A stretch of DNA of 6,972 nucleotides from Candidatus Aenigmatarchaeota archaeon (GTDB lineage Archaea > Aenigmatarchaeota > Aenigmatarchaeia > GW2011-AR5), in NCBI GenBank assembly GCA_016198625.1, contig JACQIH010000070.1, positions 1-6,972 of the forward strand, read 5' to 3'. Made by a program: the position numbers and the translations under genes. Each line of letters starts with the position of its first letter. Positions within the stretch are counted from its first letter, which is position 1. The notes under the pieces were generated by a model. It was not told where the DNA came from and did no database searches. It saw only the letters and a list, made by a program, of their open reading frames with translations. Shown piece by piece: positions 1 through 4,529 of this stretch.

Positions 1-390
1 ACGCGCGATATCGGCTTGCTGAAGCAATTCAAGGAATGCACCGTGGGAGTGAGCATAACCACGGACGACGACAAGGTGAAGAACGTGTTCGAGCCGTTCA
101 CCCCGCCGTTCCGCGTCCGCATCGGGACGCTGAAAAAGCTGAAGGAAGCAGGTCTGCGCACTTACGCCTTCATCGGACCTATCATGCCGATGAACGCGGA
201 AGCCGTTGCCGATGCGGTGGCTCCGCTGGTTGAATCGGCGTTCGTGGACAGGATGAACTACCCGCACCTGTGGAAAAGAACTGCGGAAAAGAATGGCATG
301 GGTATGGACGGCAGCTTCTTCGGGAAAACGAGGGACGAACTAGTAGGCGCTCTCGGGGAGCGCGGGGTGGCAGCTGACGCTCTGTTCTGA
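1..390 (+). CDS. SPL-like radical SAM protein, C-terminal part (5' end outside window)
   Basis: The frame is open from base 1 to the TGA at 388-390, giving 129 residues of a longer protein. The segment reads TRDIGLLKQF, then VGVSITTDDDKV, EPFTPP, RIGTLKKLKEAGLRTYAFIGPIMP. This pattern (RD-x-x-LL, VGxSITT, EPxxPPxxxRI, LKEAGxxTYAFIGPIxP) is typical of the C-terminal half of radical SAM proteins related to spore photoproduct lyase (COG1533-type). Family knowledge: these enzymes carry an N-terminal CxxxCxxC iron-sulfur motif and use S-adenosylmethionine for radical chemistry; the substrate of most archaeal members is unknown. The cluster motif lies upstream of the window and cannot be checked. 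The next gene, mscL, starts 70 bp later on the same strand and has its own candidate promoter and ribosome binding site. The family call is fairly sure; a DNA-repair role is not shown. Confidence 0.85.
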   Translation, partial: TRDIGLLKQFKECTVGVSITTDDDKVKNVFEPFTPPFRVRIGTLKKLKEAGLRTYAFIGPIMPMNAEAVADAVAPLVESAFVDRMNYPHLWKRTAEKNGMGMDGSFFGKTRDELVGALGERGVAADALF

Positions 391-416
391 TTTTGCGCTT
401 AAGAACCTTTTGCCTG

Positions 417-426
417 CTAAAAATAA
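417..426 (+). promoter_or_regulatory. candidate TATA box for mscL
   Basis: The A/T run CTAAAAATAA lies about 39 bases before the mscL ATG at 461. A start about 26 bases downstream of its centre would fall near 448, just before the ribosome binding site. CTTAAG at 398-403 is a weaker alternative. Read-through from the radical SAM gene is also possible. Confidence 0.3.
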
Positions 427-448
427 GTCGGGTCGTCTTCCTGCTTCT

Positions 449-454
449 GGGGTG
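449..454 (+). promoter_or_regulatory. ribosome binding site of mscL
   Basis: GGGGTG lies six bases before the ATG at 461. It contains GGTG, which pairs with the archaeal 16S 3' end (consensus site GGAGGTGAT). It selects the ATG at 461 over an in-frame TTG at 410, which would add 17 non-conserved, unlikely residues. Confidence 0.55.
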
Positions 455-460
455 TTTGTT

Positions 461-760
461 ATGAGCATAAAACAGGAATTCCGCGAGTTCCTCAAGGAAT
501 ACAAGGTCGTGGGCCTTGCCGTTGCGTTCATAATAGGCGTCGCGCTGACGGCGCTGGTGCAGTCGCTGGTGAGCAACATAATCATGCCGGTAATCACTTT
601 TTTCATCCCGGGCGGGGAATGGCAGACCGCAAAGCTGGCAATCGGTCCCGTGTTCATCGGTTGGGGCGCATTCCTCGGTGCTGTCATAAACTTCCTGATT
701 ATCGCCCTGGTCATCTTCATTATCGTGAAAAAAGTGATGAAGGAAGAGAAGAAGGAGTAA
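461..760 (+). CDS. mscL: large-conductance mechanosensitive channel MscL
   Basis: The product is a 99-residue membrane protein that should form a pentameric pore opened by membrane tension, an emergency valve against osmotic downshock. Residues 1-14 are the amphipathic N-terminal helix (QEFREFLKEYK). TM1 spans about 16-44, with the family-typical pattern LAVAFIIGVALTALVQSLV followed by NIIMP. A short external loop (about 45-66, with PGGEW) leads to TM2 at about 67-90, which ends in a lysine/glutamate-rich tail. Bacterial MscL is about 136 residues; this one stops soon after TM2 and lacks the C-terminal cytoplasmic helix bundle. The ATG is supported by the GGGGTG site six bases upstream. The gene converges on the MgtE-like gene, and a second mechanosensitive channel (MscS) lies 2.3 kb away. 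The family call is firm. Confidence 0.93.
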   Translation: MSIKQEFREFLKEYKVVGLAVAFIIGVALTALVQSLVSNIIMPVITFFIPGGEWQTAKLAIGPVFIGWGAFLGAVINFLIIALVIFIIVKKVMKEEKKE

Positions 761-791
761 TACTTTCTTTTGCATAAACGCTTTTCTTGTG

Positions 792-857
792 AAAAACCAT
801 TGCCTAAAGGCAATGGCATCTGAAAGACGCCATTATGACATTAACGCGATGGTTTTT
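792..857. terminator. symmetric A5-stem-T5 structure, candidate bidirectional terminator
   Basis: AAAAACCATTGC (792-803) pairs with GCGATGGTTTTT (846-857): 12 pairs, one of them G-T. Each strand therefore reads a GC-containing stem followed by T5, lying between the convergent mscL and mgtE-like stop codons. Within it are two further hairpins. CCATTGCC (797-804) pairs with GGCAATGG (809-816) around TAAA; on the minus strand this is followed directly by T5. AATGGC (812-817) pairs with GCCATT (829-834), extended by TCT/AGA after one mismatch. The first inner hairpin is incompatible with the long stem, so two folds compete. Pyrimidine runs at 764-771 and 781-788 may also help end the mscL transcript, because oligo-T alone can terminate in archaea. 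Confidence 0.5.
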
Positions 858-859
858 AC

Positions 860-912
860 ATCTAACATTCCACCATAATACCACCATCTAAAGATAGGTG
901 GAATGTTCAGAT
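860..912. repeat. ATTCCAC hairpin repeat, copy 1
   Basis: AACATTCCACC (864-874) and GGTGGAATGTT (897-907) form a perfect 11-bp inverted repeat with a 22-base loop. The stem extends by ATCT (860-863) with AGAT (909-912) around one bulged C. The loop repeats CCACCAT (870-876 and 881-887), so GGTGG can alternatively pair with 881-885 above an ATC/GAT stem. A related copy lies at 4291-4340. The element sits 15 bp beyond the stop codon of the MgtE-like gene, in its 3' untranslated region on the minus strand. No terminal inverted repeat or target duplication marks it as a transposable element. Confidence 0.6.
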
Positions 913-927
913 TTCAAAGAAAAGGGC

Positions 928-2253
928 TTAAATTATCCCGAAAATCCCGAGCGTGGCTATAAGCGCGAAGACGCCCATTATGTCGGCGAGGGCCGTTATC
1001 AGCGGTATCGTGACGTCATCGGGATCCACCTTGTGCCTGTACGCCATTACCGATATCAGGAACGTGAGCATTATCACTATAGTGGTGAGCGCAATCCCCG
1101 CGAACAGGCTTATGGCGAGCGTCATCTTCAGGCCCAGCGCGGGTATATGGAAAATTATGTCGGCTATGTGGGTCAGGACCGCGACAAAAACGAACACTAT
1201 CGCTGCCAGCAGATAAGAGCTGACGAATTCCCTTTTGATTTCCCTTTCAAGGCGGAGCTCGGGGTCGAGCTGGCCGAGATGCAGCTTCGTCGAAATGCGC
1301 GAGGCTAGCGTGTTGCCTATGTTCCCTCCTTGTCCGAGAAACGCGGGGAGCATTATGAGAATCGTCGGGACAGCCACGAGCCTTTCTATGTTCGAATGCA
1401 GCAAAATGCCTGACATCGATGACACGAAACCGCTGAGCGTCACGGCCGCGAGGCTGATGAATACCGCGCGTTTGAAATCCTTGTCCTCGTGCCGGAACAG
1501 AAGGACGGCGTTCGCCAGCGCGACTGTGATGACGGAAATAACGAAGAAATCGAGGAAGGGCCTCATGTCAAGAACTATGGTCGTCGCAAGCAGCAGGCTT
1601 GGGACTGTTATGAAATCGCCAAGAGCGGTGATAAGCGGCGCGTGAATGTTGTCGGGGTCCCATCCCCGCTGGTATGATTTCATGGCGATGAGGAACGTCA
1701 TGAAAAGCAGTATGAGCCCGGCGATGACGCCGCCAAGGAACGATATGGCAATGAGTTCGAACAGCGAAACATCGGCGAAGCCGAAAAAGGATGCGAGCAG
1801 TTTCGCGAAGAACGCGAGAAGCACCGAGACGACGATGGTCTGCGTCATCGTCGAGTATATGTTCCGGCGCACATGCCTGTTGCTAAGCGAGAATTCTTCA
1901 ATATAACCCAGATGCAGCGCGGAGCCGAGGCGCGAGCCGAGGGCGCCGAAAATAGCGCCGCGGATGTCGAGCGCTCCGGGAACCAAAATTATGAGACCGG
2001 GGATGAGCAGCAGCAGCTCTTCGGAGCGCGAAAGGAACACGCCGGCGCTCACCGCGGTCAGCGTGCTCACTAAAAGGGCGAAAAGGCTTTCCCTGACAGT
2101 CTGTATCCCGTGACGGATATAGCTGGTGAAAGCCGTGAGCGGCCTAGAAACCGATTCGTAAACCGTCTGCCCGCCCGAAAGAGGCTCCTGCTCTTCCGCT
2201 TTGGTGGAACTTTTCTGAAAAGTTCCTTTGTGAGCTCTCTTCATTTTCCTCAC
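928..2253 (-). CDS. MgtE/SLC41-like divalent cation transporter (duplicated domain)
   Basis: The 441-residue membrane protein has about ten transmembrane helices in two homologous halves, matching the archaeal 'permease similar to cation transporters' group (COG1824). Half 1 has LIPGLIILVPGALDIRGAI (82-101), SRLG (107-110) and GWDPDN..P..T..GD (198-213). Half 2 has PTILIMLPAFLGQGGN (296-311), ASRIST (317-322) and KVDPDD..P..T..AD (408-424). The two DPD(N/D)xxxPLITALxD blocks correspond to the conserved Asp/Pro/Thr/Asp region of the MgtE membrane domain, which lines the Mg2+ path. There is no N-terminal CBS gate as in bacterial MgtE; the first 50 residues are polar. The GTG start follows the upstream TGA stop without a gap, implying translational coupling; an ATG nine bases downstream, preceded by GTGAGG, is an alternative start. 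Mg2+ or Co2+ as substrate is inferred from the family. Confidence 0.85.
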   Translation of the reverse strand: MRKMKRAHKGTFQKSSTKAEEQEPLSGGQTVYESVSRPLTAFTSYIRHGIQTVRESLFALLVSTLTAVSAGVFLSRSEELLLLIPGLIILVPGALDIRGAIFGALGSRLGSALHLGYIEEFSLSNRHVRRNIYSTMTQTIVVSVLLAFFAKLLASFFGFADVSLFELIAISFLGGVIAGLILLFMTFLIAMKSYQRGWDPDNIHAPLITALGDFITVPSLLLATTIVLDMRPFLDFFVISVITVALANAVLLFRHEDKDFKRAVFISLAAVTLSGFVSSMSGILLHSNIERLVAVPTILIMLPAFLGQGGNIGNTLASRISTKLHLGQLDPELRLEREIKREFVSSYLLAAIVFVFVAVLTHIADIIFHIPALGLKMTLAISLFAGIALTTIVIMLTFLISVMAYRHKVDPDDVTIPLITALADIMGVFALIATLGIFGII

Positions 2254-2838
2254 TCATAACTTTTTGAGCACCCCTTCTGCTACCTTGCGTAATTTGTCGC
2301 AGGCCGGTTTCGGCCCCACGGCGATGAGAACGTCGTTTTCCCTCATGACCGTGTCCTTCCTCGGGTTGAAGACCCATTTGCTCCGCCCGGCCTCGTCGCG
2401 CCTTATGGCTATTATCCGCGCGCCCGTCTGCGTCCTGACCTTCAGGTCGCCGATAGCCTGGTTGGAAAAAATTGAGGCGGAGCTTATCTGCGTGCGGACT
2501 ACCGTTTCCTCGCTCTCCTTCAGCGCGCTTTTAATCACAGGATGCATTTCCTTGCCGTCGAGAACCAGCTCGGCCATGTTCTTCGCCGCAGTGGCGACCC
2601 TCTCGGAATTAGCTATGAGATTTATTATGCTTATGAACCTATGCGAAAACTTCCCGCGGGACGCAGCGAACAGATGCATGTAAAGGCGCTCCTCCAGCTC
2701 CTTCAGGCGGTCGTAGGAGATAATGACCTCCTTCGCTATGTCCTTGCTGTCGAAAAGGACCGAAGAATAAGCCAGGTCCAGCATCAATTCAGAAAGATTC
2801 TTGACTTCCTCTATGAGATCCTTCACGTTCTCTGCCAT
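2254..2838 (-). CDS. PhoU-like / TrkA-C (RCK_C) domain regulator of the adjacent transporter
   Basis: The protein has 194 residues and no membrane segment. Residues 1 to about 95 are helical and PhoU-like (VKDLIEEVKNLSELMLDLAYSS, SYDRLKELEERL, NLIANSERVATAAKNMAELV, each a charged amphipathic helix). Residues about 112-194 match a TrkA-C/RCK_C ligand-binding domain: IGDLKVRTQTGARIIAIRR, a KWVFNPRKDTVMRENDVLIAVG stretch, then a closing helix. This architecture is known in archaea (COG3273), typically beside the same permease family. RCK_C domains in K+ and cation channels bind small ligands such as nucleotides, so the likely role is a cytosolic gate or sensor for the transporter encoded directly downstream. 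It is the first gene of the pair; its TGA is followed without a gap by the transporter's GTG. The ATG at 2838 is fixed by a strong AGGAGG eight bases upstream. The ligand is unknown. Confidence 0.85.
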   Translation of the reverse strand: MAENVKDLIEEVKNLSELMLDLAYSSVLFDSKDIAKEVIISYDRLKELEERLYMHLFAASRGKFSHRFISIINLIANSERVATAAKNMAELVLDGKEMHPVIKSALKESEETVVRTQISSASIFSNQAIGDLKVRTQTGARIIAIRRDEAGRSKWVFNPRKDTVMRENDVLIAVGPKPACDKLRKVAEGVLKKL

Positions 2839-2846
2839 TTACATAA

Positions 2847-2852
2847 CCTCCT
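2847..2852 (-). promoter_or_regulatory. strong ribosome binding site of the regulator-transporter operon
   Basis: Minus-strand AGGAGG lies eight bases before the ATG at 2838. It is the strongest Shine-Dalgarno sequence in the window and shows that this operon has a 5' leader, unlike the divergent MscS gene. Confidence 0.75.
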
Positions 2853-2878
2853 GTTAACTGGAAAAAGGAAAGCATTTT

Positions 2879-2888
2879 CTTTATTGTA
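2879..2888 (-). promoter_or_regulatory. candidate TATA box for the minus-strand operon
   Basis: Minus-strand TACAATAAAG would place a start near 2858, giving a leader of about 20 bases that contains the ribosome binding site. Competing A/T boxes on the same strand lie near 2920-2930 (AATAAAATAG) and 2940-2946 (TTTTTAAG, longer leader), so the choice is uncertain. The rest of the 192-bp divergent region (2839-3030) holds no gene I can support. Confidence 0.3.
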
Positions 2889-3001
2889 GCAAAACTGCAG
2901 CCTTTTCCCTTTGCTTTAACTATTTTATTGCATGCGCTTAAAAAGGAATTTCAGATTTTGCCAAAACAGCCTCCCATAATTTAGTTCTGCATCATTTCAC
3001 G

Positions 3002-3010
3002 TTTTTATAA
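3002..3010 (+). promoter_or_regulatory. TATA box for the MscS gene (leaderless)
   Basis: TTTTTATAA is a close match to the archaeal TATA box. Its centre is about 25 bases before the ATG at 3031, where transcription would be expected to begin. There is no Shine-Dalgarno sequence between box and ATG, which agrees with a leaderless mRNA. Confidence 0.6.
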
Positions 3011-3030
3011 GTTGCGTTCCAGTTCTTATC

Positions 3031-4089
3031 ATGGTTCTTGAGCAGATAAAGGCGATGCCTTACGGCGACCTGATTTTTGCAGGCATAATCATAATTGCGT
3101 CTGTTGTTTTTTCTCAGGCATTCATGATATTCCTTGGGCGTGTTGTTCTTCATGTAACGGCGAAAACCAAGACCACACTTGATGACGCGATACTGCGCGC
3201 AATCAGGCGGCCCCTGTATATAGCGATAATTCTTGGCGGTATTTTTCTTGCCATAGACTCGCTGAACTATGTAGACCCTTACCTTGATACGATAAAAGCA
3301 GGGTTTACTGTCGTGTGGGTTCTTCTTGCCGCATACACAGTAAGCAGGATAATTAAAGAATTCTTCGACTGGTATGCCAAAGAAATAGTAGCGAAAACAA
3401 AAACAAAATTAGACGAAACATTCATGCCCATCATAAGGAAGATGCTGAATTTCTTCATCTATGCAATTGCGCTCATTATAATATTGAAAAGCTTCGGCGT
3501 TGAGATTACCCCGCTCATTGCGGGCCTGGGCATCGGCGGCCTGGCAGTAGCGCTCGCGCTCCAAGATACGCTTTCGAATTTGTTCTCGGGCACTTTCATG
3601 GTTTCTGACAAAATTATAAAAGTCGGCGACTACATTGAAATAGAAGGCGGGCCGAAGGGTTATGTGGAGGAGATAGGATGGCGCACGACCAAGATAAAGA
3701 CGCTTCCAAACAACCTTGTAATAGTTCCTAACGCAAAGCTCGCGAACAGCATCATAACGGATTACAGCGCGCCCCAGGATGAGATGGCTGTTGTAATTCA
3801 GGTCGGCGTTGCATACGATTCTGATCTGGACAAGACCGAGAAAGTTACCATAGAAACGGCAAGGCAGATACAGAAGACAGTTACCGGCGCTATCAAAAAC
3901 TTCGAGCCTTTCATACGCTACCATACGTTCGGCGATTCGAACATCAATTTTTCCGTAATTCTGCGAGTGGAGAAGTTCGTTGATCAATACCTGGTAACGC
4001 ACGAGTTCGTCAAAGCTTTGAAGAAAAGATACGATAAAGAGGGAATAGAAATATCATTCCCTGTGCGCAAAATCGTGCAGGCGAAATAA
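3031..4089 (+). CDS. mscS: small-conductance mechanosensitive channel, MscS family
   Basis: The 352-residue membrane protein should form a heptameric tension-gated channel. Hydrophobic segments lie at about 12-38, 62-79, 86-108 and 137-155, followed by the pore helix at about 158-190 (LIAGLGIGGLAVALALQDTL then NLFSG), whose Gly/Ala packing pattern is the MscS hallmark. The beta domain follows (KVGDYIEIEG, GYVEEIGWRTTKIKT, NNLVIVPNAKLANSIITDYS at about 197-245), then the C-terminal alpha/beta vestibule domain to 352. Five membrane segments and about 350 residues match the archaeal MscMJ type rather than the 286-residue E. coli MscS. A motif in the first inter-helix loop (AKTKTTLDDAI, 44-54) recurs at 121-131 (AKTKTKLDETF), suggesting duplication of a helical hairpin. 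The ATG is supported by a TATA box about 25 bases upstream and no ribosome site. By eye the gene is somewhat more A/T-rich, with more CTT leucine codons, than the helicase gene. Confidence 0.93.
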   Translation: MVLEQIKAMPYGDLIFAGIIIIASVVFSQAFMIFLGRVVLHVTAKTKTTLDDAILRAIRRPLYIAIILGGIFLAIDSLNYVDPYLDTIKAGFTVVWVLLAAYTVSRIIKEFFDWYAKEIVAKTKTKLDETFMPIIRKMLNFFIYAIALIIILKSFGVEITPLIAGLGIGGLAVALALQDTLSNLFSGTFMVSDKIIKVGDYIEIEGGPKGYVEEIGWRTTKIKTLPNNLVIVPNAKLANSIITDYSAPQDEMAVVIQVGVAYDSDLDKTEKVTIETARQIQKTVTGAIKNFEPFIRYHTFGDSNINFSVILRVEKFVDQYLVTHEFVKALKKRYDKEGIEISFPVRKIVQAK

Positions 4090-4098
4090 TTTTGGTGA

Positions 4099-4109
4099 TT
4101 TTATTTTTT
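4099..4109 (+). terminator. oligo-T terminator of the MscS gene
   Basis: TTTTATTTTTT starts ten bases after the MscS stop codon, with more T-rich sequence to 4136 and no stable stem. Runs of T like this end transcription in archaea. Confidence 0.55.
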
Positions 4110-4136
4110 CTTTCTTCAAACTTCGTTTTTTCTTTT

Positions 4137-4141
4137 AAAAA
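4137..4141 (-). terminator. T-run directly after tRNA-Cys
   Basis: On the minus strand five T residues follow the discriminator base of the tRNA. This would serve as an oligo-T terminator and confirms that no CCA is encoded. Confidence 0.45.
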
Positions 4142-4212
4142 AGCTGGCGCCCGGAGTCGAACCGGGCTATCTCGCTCTGCAGGCGAGCACATGACCGCTC
4201 TGCCACGCCAGC
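4142..4212 (-). tRNA. trnC: tRNA-Cys (anticodon GCA)
   Basis: Read on the minus strand, a perfect 7-bp acceptor stem (GCTGGCG/CGCCAGC) closes the molecule. The D arm has the three-pair stem GCA/TGT and a GG-containing loop. The anticodon stem CTCGC/GCGAG holds the loop CTGCAGA, with anticodon GCA reading UGC and UGU. The variable loop has four bases, and the T arm is CCCGG-TTCGACT-CCGGG. The base after the acceptor stem is T, giving U73, a known identity element for cysteinyl-tRNA synthetase. There is no intron and no encoded CCA, so a CCA-adding enzyme must complete the end. It lies 52 bp beyond the convergent MscS gene. Confidence 0.96.
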
Positions 4213-4214
4213 AT

Positions 4215-4253
4215 AAAGAGGAGAAAACCAAGGTTTTCCCCCCTGCCCTCTTT
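4215..4253. other. two-part hairpin just upstream of tRNA-Cys
   Basis: AAAGAGG (4215-4221) pairs with CCTCTTT (4247-4253). Inside lies the palindrome GAAAACC-AA-GGTTTTC (4223-4238). It begins two bases upstream of the tRNA 5' end, so on the minus strand it would be part of any tRNA precursor leader and might act in processing or transcription. The function is unknown. Confidence 0.4.
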
Positions 4254-4259
4254 CCTCTG

Positions 4260-4315
4260 TTGAAAATATTACTAAACTGTTTTCAGCTCCAGAATTCCAC
4301 TAGTAATATTTTCAA
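4260..4315. repeat. perfect 15-bp inverted repeat
   Basis: TTGAAAATATTACTA (4260-4274) and TAGTAATATTTTCAA (4301-4315) are exact reverse complements with a 26-base spacer. The arms are A/T-rich apart from two G/C positions each. The spacer contains the left arm of the neighbouring ATTCCAC hairpin, so the two structures interlock. Confidence 0.6.
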
Positions 4316-4340
4316 TATAATAGGTGGAATTCTTAGATTT
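4291..4340. repeat. ATTCCAC hairpin repeat, copy 2
   Basis: AGAATTCCAC (4291-4300) pairs perfectly with GTGGAATTCT (4324-4333) across a 23-base loop and is followed by TAGATTT. It shares with the copy at 860-912 the left arm core ATTCCAC, a nearly equal loop, ATAGGTGGAAT on the right, and a downstream AGATTT. The two differing stem positions change on both arms so that pairing is kept. It lies 43-92 bases before the YHS gene and about 80 bases from the tRNA. Confidence 0.55.
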
Positions 4341-4344
4341 AAAC
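4337..4344 (+). promoter_or_regulatory. candidate TATA box for the YHS-thioredoxin gene pair
   Basis: ATTTAAAC would place a transcription start near 4366, leaving a leader of about 17 bases before the ATG at 4383. AATATAATAG at 4314-4323 is an alternative that would leave a longer leader. The choice decides whether the upstream inverted repeats are transcribed with these genes. Confidence 0.3.
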
Positions 4345-4382
4345 CCTTCATCACAAGTTAATGAACGTAAAGGGATGGAATT

Positions 4383-4520
4383 ATGCCAATAGATCCTGTA
4401 TGCAAGATGCACATTGAAATCGGCAAGGAAAGGGCCAGCTACAAGGGGGTCGGCTACTTCTTCTGCAGTTCCGAATGCCGCAAGAGGTTCATGGAGAACC
4501 CTGCAGGTTTTGTCAAATAG
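4383..4520 (+). CDS. small YHS-domain (metal-site) protein
   Basis: The protein has only 45 residues, all of them the YHS domain: MPIDPVCKMHIE, then ASYKGVGYFFCSSEC, RKRFMENPAGF. The domain pattern is DPVCxM near the start, Y-x-G-x-x-YFFC-x-x-x-C, and F-x-x-x-P-x-x-F/Y at the end. Cys7, Cys28 and Cys32 are the likely metal ligands. YHS domains occur alone or attached to copper ATPases and oxygenases and are thought to bind or deliver heavy metals; the substrate here is not shown. No obvious Shine-Dalgarno sequence precedes the ATG. The TAG stop overlaps the ribosome binding site of the following thioredoxin-like gene, so the two are almost certainly co-translated. A role in metal-thiol chemistry with its partner is inference. 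Confidence 0.85.
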   Translation: MPIDPVCKMHIEIGKERASYKGVGYFFCSSECRKRFMENPAGFVK

Positions 4521-4523
4521 GTG
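4519..4523 (+). promoter_or_regulatory. ribosome binding site of the DipZ-like gene
   Basis: AGGTG lies six bases before the ATG at 4530 and overlaps the TAG stop of the YHS gene. It favours that ATG over the in-frame GTG at 4521, which falls inside the site itself. Confidence 0.5.
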
Positions 4524-4529
4524 CAGGCA

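Noticed and set aside
410..460. TTG at 410 as the mscL start
   Set aside because: It would add 17 residues unlike any MscL N-terminus and precedes the ribosome binding site that serves the ATG at 461.
860..912. CRISPR repeat or leader remnant
   Set aside because: The similar hairpins at 860 and 4291 are single copies 3.4 kb apart, with no regular spacers and no cas genes in the window.
898..2073. Long plus-strand frames opposite the MgtE-like gene (for example 898-1308 and 1235-1645)
   Set aside because: They lie antisense to a gene with clear family motifs and give arginine-, serine- or histidine-rich products with no recognisable domain.
2144..2377. Minus-strand frame spanning the junction of the regulator and transporter genes
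   Set aside because: It is in a different frame from both well-supported genes. Its product is low-complexity and charged, and the two real genes already fill the region.
4260..4315. Insertion sequence or tRNA-targeted integration remnant
   Set aside because: The 15-bp inverted repeat encloses only 26 bases, no transposase or integrase fragment is present, and no duplicated tRNA 3' segment was found.
4283..4354. Box C/D small RNA on the minus strand (GTGATGA at 4354-4348 and CTGA at 4286-4283)
   Set aside because: The boxes are 61 bases apart with no internal D' or C' box and no flanking terminal stem, so the spacing does not fit an archaeal C/D guide RNA.
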